Origin: Rhizophlyctis rosea | Taxonomy: Eukaryota > Chytridiomycota > Chytridiomycetes > Rhizophlyctidales > Rhizophlyctidaceae | Direction of reading: 5' to 3' | NCBI GenBank assembly: GCA_027596075.1 | Contig: JADGJC010000170.1 | Coordinates: forward strand, 15,428 to 79,427 | Length of the DNA: 64,000 nucleotides | Part shown: positions 55,139 through 64,000 of the stretch, piece by piece | Numbering within the stretch: the stretch's first letter is position 1 | How the letters are laid out: the number at the start of each line of letters is the position of its first letter | Made by a program: the position numbers and the translations under genes | Notes under the pieces: generated by a model | Database searches by the model: none | Seen by the model: only the letters and a program-made list of their open reading frames with translations | What the model was told of the DNA's origin: nothing

Positions 55139-55985
55139 TCACAGATCCCAACCAAGCTCCCTCAACAGTCCGTAAACAGCGTTACGGTACTCCGCCAGCG
55201 TCCGAGCAACATGATCCTTTGCGTCATTGCCTTGGAGTGACAAATTCGCTTCATCTGCTGATACACAATCCTTCTTATCAACGGTTTCCGCCGCAGATCC
55301 TCGCCCACCGCAACACGCTCCTTCCGATGCCCCACACGCACATTCGTCCGTTGCTCGAGCATGTTGTTGCTCTGAGTTAGACGCGTTACCGCACTCTCCG
55401 CCGCCGCCACAGCAACCTCCCGACTCCTCCATGTTACCGCATGTAGAGATTGTCGACAGTTGTAGATCAGGGACAGTCAGTGTCCCGGCATTCTCGGGCT
55501 TATGGGTGGAGTCCTTGAAATATTCGAGTGGAAAGAACCGATCCACCCGAATGGTGGTGAGTTCGTCATGAAGATCGGTAAGGCGCTTTCTTTGGTCCGG
55601 CGTCAGTTGTTGCTCAGTAGGGAGGTCCGGTCGGTTATACAGTTGAATCAACGTGCTGAAGTCGACGGAACGAGGATATATCAGACGGAATGCACACGCG
55701 GATACCGTAACCAAATCTGTCAACAATGCGGATGCCCTACCTCAATAACCCTCGCATCCGCCCAATTTCGACACCAACAGTGGCACCTTCAGCGAATCCA
55801 CTATCAAACCCATCTTGTAAAGCTTGCTCTTTGCCCTCGTTCACACCCTCCCTATACCCTGCCATCCCATGCACATCCTGCAGCTTGTTCCATTCGCGTT
55901 CAGCAACGTCCCGATCATATCGGGTGTCCGTCATTTGTGGATCATCATCCCATACGTCATCCCATACATCATCTTGTAGTGGCAT
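55139..55985 (-). CDS. YAE1: Yae1 family protein with cysteine-rich insert
   Basis: Two exons (55985..55741, 55655..55139) encode 253 residues. The N-terminus has paired DVWDD motifs. It is followed by the deca-G-x3 signature in GYREGVNEGKEQALQDGFDS plus GFAEGATVGVEIGRMRG, where glycines repeat every four residues. Yae1 acts with Lto1 as an adaptor that brings the ABC protein Rli1 to the cytosolic iron-sulfur assembly machinery. A stretch at about residues 160-225 is Cys/Gly-rich (ESGGCCGGGGECG, ACGASEGACCGG), unlike the short yeast Yae1. The protein ends in a helix with AEYRNAVYGLLRELGWDL. The donor GTAGGG was chosen because it joins GRMRGLLS to TLIQLYNRPD in frame. Confidence 0.87.
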
Positions 55986-56817
55986 TGAGTGTTCTTATGA
56001 CAGCGCAATAATGGCTCTGATGATACAGTAGGTGTTGGATTGGTGGTTTTCGAGAGGTCAACGAAGGACTGGCCCACGCACCTGACTCTGCCACTTCAAA
56101 AAGCAAATGCAAAGAAGGTGAAAACTCAAACGATAGTGAAAGAAAAGTTTGGTGACGGTTGACTATGTGATACGAGTCTTATTTTAGAACTACACCATGC
56201 GACCATATATATCTAGCCTAATACTGTGATATCAAACCTAGGAGAGCCAAGTCGAAAGAGGAGCTCCGAGCCAGCAAGACCAGAAAGCGTGCTGTAAACA
56301 AGACAGGCAGAACGTCAGTGGCAATTCCACATAAGTTCCAGCCACTTGCGTAACGTTGCTCTCAATCAGTGTAACTATGACTATAAATTGGTAAATCCCT
56401 CACCGCTGCCCAGCGTTCAAGACGAACGTTTAATGGCAACTAAAGTACTTGGTTGTACTCATCACTTTGAAACATCATCATCCTCTGACCATCAACACCA
56501 ACTCACCTTGGAGTCAAAAATAGATCTCAAAAGAGACTCGGGAAGAAGTGGCATGTCAGATCAAAAATATTTTTTCTGGCTCAGCTTTTATCATTTCGAG
56601 ATCATGCAAGCCACGTTCACGTGCTTGACGCTTACATCAGCCACATCCCAGATTTTCCCTCTAGATCTCGCGCTTCTCCCCGCATCGCGCCAACTTCCGC
56701 TCATATCCCATTAGACAACAAAATTGCGCTGCCAATGCCGGTAGATACTGGTACACGTTTATTTTGCTCTTCCATGCCTGACAGACAGAGTTCTCAATAG
56801 CAATATTCTCAAAACAG
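55986..56817. promoter_or_regulatory. divergent region, includes the unresolved first exon of the Tubby gene
   Basis: Promoters of Yae1 (minus) and of the Tubby gene (plus) must be here. The Tubby gene needs a start exon ending in phase 1 upstream of 56818. Candidate ATGs around 56553, 56604 and 56734 do not give an obvious match, so I leave it open. Confidence 0.4.
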
Positions 56818-59220
56818 TGCGAGGACTGGCGGGTGATCCAGTGGAAGACCCTCAAGTTCAATTGAAGCTTCTCAAGAAGGAACTCAAAGCGTGGGAGAAT
56901 GCTTTTGCTGAGCGGGAGGGAAGGAAGCCGGGGAGCAATGATATCAAACAGGACAAAGAGATTGGTACGTTGTGCGTCAATCCTTGCATCTGGAAAAAAT
57001 GTCGAGTCTCACCTTCTTGCATGTAGCTCGCCGCTACAAAGCATATGTCAAGCTCAAGAATGCGGCATCGGCAGCAGGCAAGGGTGACGCTACGGGTTCG
57101 CAAAAAGATTTATCACAACAGGAGGAAGAGGAGCCGCCTGCGCGTATCACAAAGGGGAACGGACGAGACTCTGCAAGGGACTTGGCTTCCCCTGAACCTC
57201 AGATAGTTATTAGTCGCAACGAGACATATGATATCCGTCCAGCAACGCAAATTGTCATTCCGACTGTGCACGATGTTGTCGAACCGTTTGATCAGGATTC
57301 GGATGGAGGACGAATGTTACAATCATACAGGCCCATAAGTCCGGCAACACCAACTGGTGGCCAAGCGTGGGGCCCGAAGAGTGAACTGCCGGGGAATTTC
57401 AAGCTCAGGCGTGATACCATAGGAGCGGGGCCGATGCCCACAGCCACATTGGAGGGTTCGGTTCGGCCCGGTTCTGGAAGACGGGTTACAGTCGGTGACG
57501 GCGCGCGACCGGATGGTATGCATGCTCCTCATTGCCAAGATCGGCTCATTATTGATCATTTTGGTAGAATCTGCAGCAAGAGCAAATGAGCCTGCATCAG
57601 CGGAGTTCCTGGACTTTATGAACCGGAGGAAGCAGTTGGAGAACTTGGGCCCCGCCAATCCACCCCCAGGAGCTGTATCAGCGGCTGAGGCATTGAAGGC
57701 CGTCACATCGCCCGCGTCTCCTGTTCGACCTGTTGTCGTCACACCAGTCACTGTTAAATCCAGTCCAATCTCTGCGGCTCCTGATATTGATAATAGCTTA
57801 CGACCAATGAGCCCTCCGCCCTCAACTGCAAACCGCACGCCATTAACAGCGCAAGAGTTGCGAGAACTGGCTAAACCATTTGATCCGACGGAAGAGATTG
57901 CACCACTGAGACCCGCAGCACCTGTAGAGGCGATCAGGCATCTGGATATTAACAGAGATAGAACGTCCACCCCTACATCACAAAAAGCCTCTACACCATC
58001 ATCGCAAGCATCACCAGCACGTGCCACAACACCTTCCAGCGGATGGGGCGAAGGGGATGAGGATAAAGAGGACGCTCAACATGCGGTCGTTCCGCTCACA
58101 CCTGCTACTGCGGCAGCTATTGGTGAAGGCATACAGACTTCGGGTCAAAATGTCGCAAAGTTGCCTAGTTTGGTCAATGTAAAGATCTTCTTGTGAGTAT
58201 CCACACATTTCCTTTCTCTCCCGACCAAACCTCACTTTCGGCCTGACAAACACGCAGCCGTATCCAGCCAGAAGGCATTTTGCGCTGCCGGCTGTACCGA
58301 AAGAAGAATGTCATTGATAAGAAGCACCCTACTTTTTACCTTTATAATGAGGCGGACGACAGCTTTCTTCTTGCTGCGCGAAAGCGGAAGAAGTCCAAAG
58401 TTGTAAATTATGTGATTTCTACAAGTCAGGATGACATGAGCAAGGAGTCGAAGCATTATGTTGGGAAGCTGAAGTAAGTGGGCACGTTTGTGCTATTGAG
58501 ATGAGAGAATGGCTTTTGATGGCCGATTTGACAGAGCCAACGCACAACGGACAAATTTCATACTGTATGATGCTCGGTCGTATAACAAGAGCACGGCGAA
58601 TAAGGGTTTGAGGGAGTTGGCGGCGGTCAGCTATGTGAGTGAGGATCAAGCTTGACAGTGGTCTGCATACGCGGATTCGGTATTGACAATGCAATCTGCA
58701 GAGCAAAACAGTTCTTCCGCGCGAGATGTCCGTAGCCATACCAGCAACGAAAATTGAGGAGTTGTCGGTGAGTGCCGAAACTTGTAGTTTAGATTGTGAC
58801 TTTTGCAGAGTATCGGCCTAAATTGACGTAATTCGCAGGATGACCTCTCCAAAGACATCATGGCGGATGTAAAAGCCCAAAACGCAGATAAACTCCTCTT
58901 CCTGAAAAACAAGAGCCCACGGTGGAATGAGACAACCCAATCACATTGTTTGAATTTTGGAGGAAGGGTGACGCAGCCGTCTATTAAGAACTTCCAGTTG
59001 ATTGGGGATGTTGATGGTAAGATTTCTACTTAAATGAGTGACGAAGTCTCATGACTGGCATGAGTTCTAAACTGACTATCCTCTTACAGACTCTTACATA
59101 GTGCTCCAGTTCGGACGTTGTGGGTCGGACTACTTTACATTGGATGCTCGGTTCCCTATCACGCCGATAGAGGCATTCGCAGTTGCACTGACGACTTTTG
59201 ATGCGTATGACAGCGCCTGA
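56818..59220 (+). CDS. Tubby-domain protein with Sld2/FAM13-like N-terminal motif (start exon unresolved)
   Basis: Exons 56818..56964, 57027..57515, 57568..58192, 58258..58473, 58535..58634, 58702..58767, 58839..59016 and 59090..59220 join in phase. About 650 residues are visible. The first exon has [20 protein letters not shown] then DIKQDKEI, a W-E-x2-F...GRxP motif known from Sld2/RecQL4 N-termini and the FAM13 family. A long disordered region follows. The C-terminal third is a Tubby domain: [108 protein letters not shown] and [12 protein letters not shown]. Tubby domains bind phosphoinositides and, in ciliated cells, help deliver membrane proteins to cilia. That would suit a zoosporic fungus. 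Confidence 0.85.
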
Positions 59221-60440
59221 GAGATGAACGTGAATATAAATTGGTGCATGTTGGGTGATCTGCATAGATTATAAACTCTGATGCGGAGATGATATGCTCT
59301 GAAGTGTGAAAGCACGCTCTGCTGGTGGAAAATTAGATTTGTACAGATGAACAGCAAGAGTGGACATGATCAGAAAACGTCTTCGTCCAGCGACCAACCC
59401 CAAAATGTCCAGATGGTTCAAGCCATGAGCAGGACTGTTGAGTGAAACAAGCAGTTCGCGTATCGCCACAATGTTATATTGCTCTGAAAAAAAAGAATGA
59501 AGCATGGCGAGTAACACTACAAGACAAAAAAACGAGAGGGCCGCGTGCCAAATGATCCCCGGTGGGGATCGACCGCAAGCCCAGGAAGGGCTTCAAAATT
59601 CACGGCTAGGCCCCATTTATGCAAAAGCTACATTGTGTGTAAACTTGAATCCACTCTTGGGACGCTCGTTGGAAAGTGAAAGCCGACCCAGGAACGAATT
59701 TATGTCGCCGAATGCATATGAATCGTTCACCCCGAGCGTCCCGCGACAAGGGGAGTCGGGGCGTGGGAAAGATCAAGTGAGGAAGAAGAAGAGATCCAGG
59801 TATGATCATACGACCCGTGGCTTTTCCCAAAATGCATGGCGTATGCGTGGCGTAGCGGCGTAGCCCACTGATGAGGGTTTGGCCTTGCACCTAAGTTTTC
59901 CATATCAATTCCCCGTTCCCTCAATTGCCACCCATTGGCTGAATGTGTCCGCAATCTATGCTACTCCTACATTGAACAATGAAAATAGGACAGTGTATTT
60001 GGAAATGCTTACGAGCTATGAACAGCAAGAAATTAATAAAAAAAAAGAGTGGTGTGTATAAATTGGTACAAGGGGGTGCTATCTTAAGCAATGGTACAAG
60101 TATGAAAGGGGAAAAAAGAGCATACAACGTGGGAAAGGGGTAAAACGGGAGGGGGAAACCAACAAAATGGGGGAAAACGGGGGAATTTGCACGCGCGGCT
60201 AGTGAAAAACAAACAACTAGGTACAGGAACTACAGTAAATTCCCATCGCCTAGTAAAAAAAAAAGATATTTCCGAACCCATAACCACCGAAACCCACCCA
60301 AACCCGTCCGCTAAACTATAATTCGCCTACAATGCTTGTGCCAGAAAATAGCAAAGTAAGGACTGTTTTCGTCATTCGGGCTATCACTTTTTCCTCGGGG
60401 TATGTGTGCTTCATGCTGCAAGTGAAAGACGTTCAGGAGC
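59221..60440. other. convergent intergenic gap
   Basis: 1.2 kb between the 3' ends of the Tubby and importin-alpha genes. A tRNA-like scrap near 59548-59575 does not fold into a cloverleaf. A-rich runs occur at 60040-60050 and 60255-60265. No gene that I can support. Confidence 0.5.
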
Positions 60441-62560
60441 CTACTGGCCGAATTGGAAGCCTCCTTGTGGGATGTCCATGGCGTCCGTGGCGAAGGTGAA
60501 TTGACCGGATTGGTCGACTTCGCCCGTGATGCCGGTGTCCTCGTCCTCGTCGTTGAAGTACTTGTCGATGATCTGGTACGCCTTCCGGTAGATCTCGGCG
60601 TTGTCGTGGAGCTGGAGTTGGTGAATCTTCTCCATGCCGCCAGCTTCCTCAATGAACAGAGCCATCCGGTTGACGTTGTCGGTTTGAGGCTTGTAGTAGT
60701 CTCCCACCTTGAGGATGTTCTCGAGACCATCAAGAGCGACCTGGATGATCTTGTTGTCGGGGCAGGTCAAAAGGTCGCACAATGGCTTGATGCAGCCCAT
60801 GTCAACGAGGGTGCTAAAGAAAGCATGAGTGACTGCCTAAGAAAGCAAAATTGATGATATGCCTTACCGGACAAGGTCAGGCTTCTGAAGACCGCCGGAA
60901 GTCGCGTTGGAGATTGCCCAGCAAGCTTCCTTCTTGGTCTTGAAGTCACCAATGCTGAGGATTTGAATGAGAGGCGGGATCAGGTTGGCATCAATGACGT
61001 GCTGCGAGGAAGATATGTCAGCATTCCATTCATGCGCATGTCCCATCAAATACACATACCTGAATTTGGGCAGCGTTTCCAGCGGTGATGTTGGAAATGG
61101 TCCAGCATGCTTCCTTCCTGATCCCGTCCTTAGGGCTTTGCAACAATGAAAGGAGAGCCGGAAGGGCACCGCAGTTGATGACGACTTGGGTCTGAACATC
61201 GTCACCGGTGACGATGTTGCCGACGGAGCGGAGCGCAGGAGTTTGGACAGAGTACGATGGGAAACTAAAAGAGGCCATTAGCAGTGATAGGGGCTTGCTA
61301 TAGAAGCTTGGCGAAACCTACAGCAAAAGGTCGACAAGGCGACGGCACACGCCAGCTTCAATCACGGCCTGAATCTTCTCGTTGGCTCCGTCGGAGAGAT
61401 ACGAGATGGCCCAGCAGGCGTCGGTCAAGACCTCTTCGTCATTGTAGTAAATCAATTTCGCGAGAACGGGAAGCGCTGGGGCGATCTGCTCATGCAATAT
61501 TAGGACGGGAAGTAAGGATTTACATAGTAAGCATTCACTAGTATACCTGGTGCCAGTCAGGTTGCGGGTTCTTGCCACGGCAGAAGTTGGACAAAGTCCA
61601 GGTGGCGTTTCGGACCATGGAAAGCTTGTTCTGGCTCTCGTTGAGAATGCTGAGGAGAGGGCGGAGAGCGCCTTCCCGGAGGACGTAATCACGGCAGCGA
61701 GGACTGTCACCAGCGATGTTTCCCAACGCCCAGACGGCCTAAATTTCCATCAGTTACAAAAATATTTCTCCCTTCTAATTGACATGATGTCCCACCTGCT
61801 CTTTGACGTCCGGGACGGGAGAACCGAGAAGCTCCACGAAGATGGGAACCGCCTTCGCATCAATGACGACTTGGGTTTGCGCGGACGAACCAGAGGCAAT
61901 GTTGGTCAAGGCCCAAGCGGCTTCGAACTAATGTGAATACAATTAGGTTGATGAAACGCAAATGCCCGCAACCTTGCGCGAAAATCAAACCTGGAGCATG
62001 TGATTTGCTGACCGAAGGAATTCGACGAATTTTGGGATGACCCCACAGTGAATGACTTCTTCGATAGGCGGGTTGCGCTCTAAAGAAGGCCGAAATCGCG
62101 CATTTAGTTTGTGGAAGCACAAGCATCCTGATTGAAATGAGGACAAACCTTTGGAAAGCAATTTCCTGAACCGAGCAGTTGCCCGCAGCTGCTCCTCCAC
62201 GTTTCCGGATGTAACACCTTGGATAAGGTTGGGAAGGTCTTGTTGAAATTGCTACGATTGTAAACACAATTAAATTAGCTTTTATCTCACTATGAAAAAT
62301 CCCAGAAAGTTGAAAAAATCATTATTGCTCCTCACCTGAGCAGCTGTGCCAGGAGCCAAGCTTTCATCTTCAGACTCAGAGACGCTGCCAGAGACTTGCG
62401 CCATGTTCCTGCGCTTGGCAAGCGACTCCTCCCGCTTCTGCTTCCTCAACTCCACCGCAACATCTTCTCGCCGACGACGGACTTCCTCTTGCTTTTGAGG
62501 TCCTCGGTTCTTGAACTGAGACAAGTACTGCTGAAGACGCTGTTCGTTCTTGCTTGTCAT
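60441..62560 (-). CDS. SRP1: importin subunit alpha (karyopherin alpha)
   Basis: A multi-exon gene from the ATG at 62560 to the stop at 60441. Exon 1 (62560..62336) encodes the importin-beta-binding domain with the basic cluster [18 protein letters not shown]. Ten armadillo repeats follow with the W-x3-N ladders that bind nuclear localisation signals: [66 protein letters not shown] (split by no intron) and [12 protein letters not shown]. The C-terminus [20 protein letters not shown] is the CAS-binding acidic end. It carries NLS cargo into the nucleus together with importin beta. Exon borders fall mostly between arm repeats, with introns of about 60-100 bases. Confidence 0.96.
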
Positions 62561-63331
62561 TGTGGGTGTATTGAAGCGGGTCGGAATGGATGGATCGGGT
62601 TATGGAATGTGATTGTTTATTTTTGTATTCGCGCGACAAACGTTCCTGGGTTATAGCTAATTGGAAAAAGGTACCAGACGAGAGTAAGTAAGATACCGTA
62701 TACAGGAAGACTGGCACACTATAGCAGTGGATGCTCCATTTCTCGGATGGCGCAATCAAAGGGTTCTCGTTCGTTCCCACGGTACAGCCACCCTTCAGCG
62801 GCTGCTTGATACCAATCGATTGTCCCCATCAACACAGTTGTCCTTCTCCGTTGCTAAGACAAATGCAGTGTCCTTGTTTACCCACCTCCGCAAGATGGAA
62901 CGATGCACTCTAGAAGTAGATCAAGGCAGTGTGTGAAAGTGATTTAAGATTGCGAGAGTGCGTCCGGACTAGAAGGCTTTTTTGTTGCCAACGGTGTGGG
63001 AATGTGTTTGCATTGGTCCAGGCTGTCGGCTGTCATCAAAAGGCAAGCGTAGTTTGCAGTCCCTGTCACCCTGAATCGACACACAGCGTGAAATTGGGTC
63101 TCCACTTTTGGGCCCTGTCACTGTGGGTGGCCCAAGCTCTTCTTTCTTGGGGTGCAATCACGGGTCTCACTTGGGCTTGTTTATTGTGGCTGCTCACTTT
63201 ACAACGGCGCAGCAATTACTGTGCCTCACTGGCAATTATGTAAACAAACTGTTCCAGATCTTGGCCGATGAACTACCTAGTGATTCCATATATTGCATAT
63301 ATCATAAGTGAACCGGCCTCGTCAGCCTGTC
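62561..63331. other. intergenic
   Basis: Upstream of importin alpha and downstream of the D-amino-acid oxidase gene. The open frames here lack family features. Nothing else recognised. Confidence 0.5.
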
Positions 63332-64000
63332 TTAGAGACGCGGACGGAACATCTGCCGGATTTTCCTCCAAACTGTTCCATGGCCCTGACTTTCAAGGTC
63401 ATATACCATCTGGGCGACGGCAAGTGCAGAGCCATACGAACTTTGGTAGCCATACCCACCATGCCCATAGCAGTGGATCAAATGCGCCAATTTCCCCTTT
63501 TCCAACACTGCGGTAGGTTACGATGTGAGCTATTGAAACATGATTCCCAGGCGTCTTGTGAAGAGTTGTTTAGTGGCTTACCGACATCTTCATAGTCCAA
63601 ACGTACTCCTCCCACTCGTGTTGGCCGGAGACCGACCTTGCTGCAGATCACCTCGACCTCCTGGGCGCTGTTGCCTACCTCAGGAACAAGAGCAACACAC
63701 CGCTCGATGATACGACGAGTAACGGTCTCATCCGGTTGTAGGTCGCTAATGGGAGTTTAGCCGCAAAGCAGTGCCAATTGTTGCGTTTCTGCTCAATATT
63801 ACCTGTTGTTTGCCTCGTAGGTTCCTCCCAAGACAACGGTACCGTCGCCACGTGGTATAACATAAGAGAAATCATCTTGCGGATGGAGATCAGCAATCCA
63901 CTAATCAAACGAAAATGCTTCCACATACTCACCAGCCGTCCCGCCCAATGTAGTGATGGTTAGGTTCACCTTTGGGGCGCGGACAATGACCGTTTGTCCT
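63332..64000 (-). CDS. DAO1: D-amino-acid oxidase (N-terminus outside window)
   Basis: Partial gene running off the right edge. Visible exons are 64000..63933, 63875..63803, 63745..63582 and 63507..63332, so the C-terminal ~160 residues are here. Motifs are GQTVIVRAP, YVIPRGDGTVVLGGTYEANN, the family signature GLRPTRVGGVRLDYE and the FAD/substrate-site segment IHCYGHGGYGYQSSYGSALA. The enzyme oxidises D-amino acids to imino acids with FAD, making H2O2. The C-terminal tripeptide is PRL rather than a plain SKL; as a variant of the S/A/P-K/R/L peroxisome signal it may still direct the enzyme to peroxisomes. Confidence 0.93.

Noticed and set aside
59548..59640. tRNA-like end (gatccccggtggggatcgacc)
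   Set aside because: The T-loop lacks TTC, and no acceptor or D-arm partner can be found.
1..64000. CRISPR arrays, prophage, viral insertions or bacterial operons
   Set aside because: No regularly spaced identical repeats with unique spacers, no viral structural or replication genes, and no operon-like gene packing were seen. The genome is spliced and eukaryotic.

Overview
This is nuclear DNA from a fungus, most likely an early-diverging zoosporic one (Chytridiomycota or a close relative). Nearly every gene has GT-AG introns of about 45 to 100 bases. The content mixes ordinary fungal genes (importin alpha, Arp2, PDH-E2, NDP kinase, Bet2, NAF1, PIG-M, Yae1) with families that Dikarya often lack: a Tubby protein, a phosphorylase-kinase regulatory subunit, a TMEM62-type phosphoesterase and a cysteine-rich Ctr-like copper transporter. 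The phylum is an inference; I could not run a search. There is no operon logic. Genes lie on both strands, with short convergent gaps and divergent promoters.

Layout. 0-10 kb: a truncated coiled-coil gene next to a GC-rich/poly-C window edge, an NmrA-like reductase, the 11-exon PDH E2 gene, a 1.9-kb stretch without a clear gene, and a membrane protein with a cytoplasmic SH3 domain. 10-20 kb: NDP kinase, an EEP-fold phosphodiesterase, a 13-exon TMEM62-like gene, an ELM1-family gene and a tetraspanin. 20-30 kb: a gene with a Tse2-like ADP-ribosyltransferase toxin domain, a Ctr-like transporter, an NTF2/SnoaL-like protein with a PPGG..SS..FG tail, a mitochondrial J-protein, a FAX/metaxin-type GST-like protein, a GPI-anchored Cu-only-type superoxide dismutase and an SCI1-like nuclear protein. 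30-40 kb: an array of four ~170-bp repeats, the Rab geranylgeranyltransferase beta subunit, Arp2, a small tail-anchored protein, NAF1 and a tRNA-Gln(UUG). 40-54 kb: a DUF6604 protein, an ankyrin-repeat protein, PIG-M, a 12-exon phosphorylase-kinase regulatory subunit and a 13-copy minisatellite. 54-64 kb: a serine-racemase-type PLP enzyme, Yae1, a Tubby protein with a Sld2/FAM13-like N-terminal motif, importin alpha and the 3' part of a D-amino-acid oxidase gene.

Most exon structures were built by hand from splice signals, reading-frame phase and family resemblance. For nearly all complete genes the exon lengths sum to a multiple of three, which is a good internal check. The least certain points are the first exon of the Tubby gene, the ends of the coiled-coil gene, and two introns that need GC-AG splicing.
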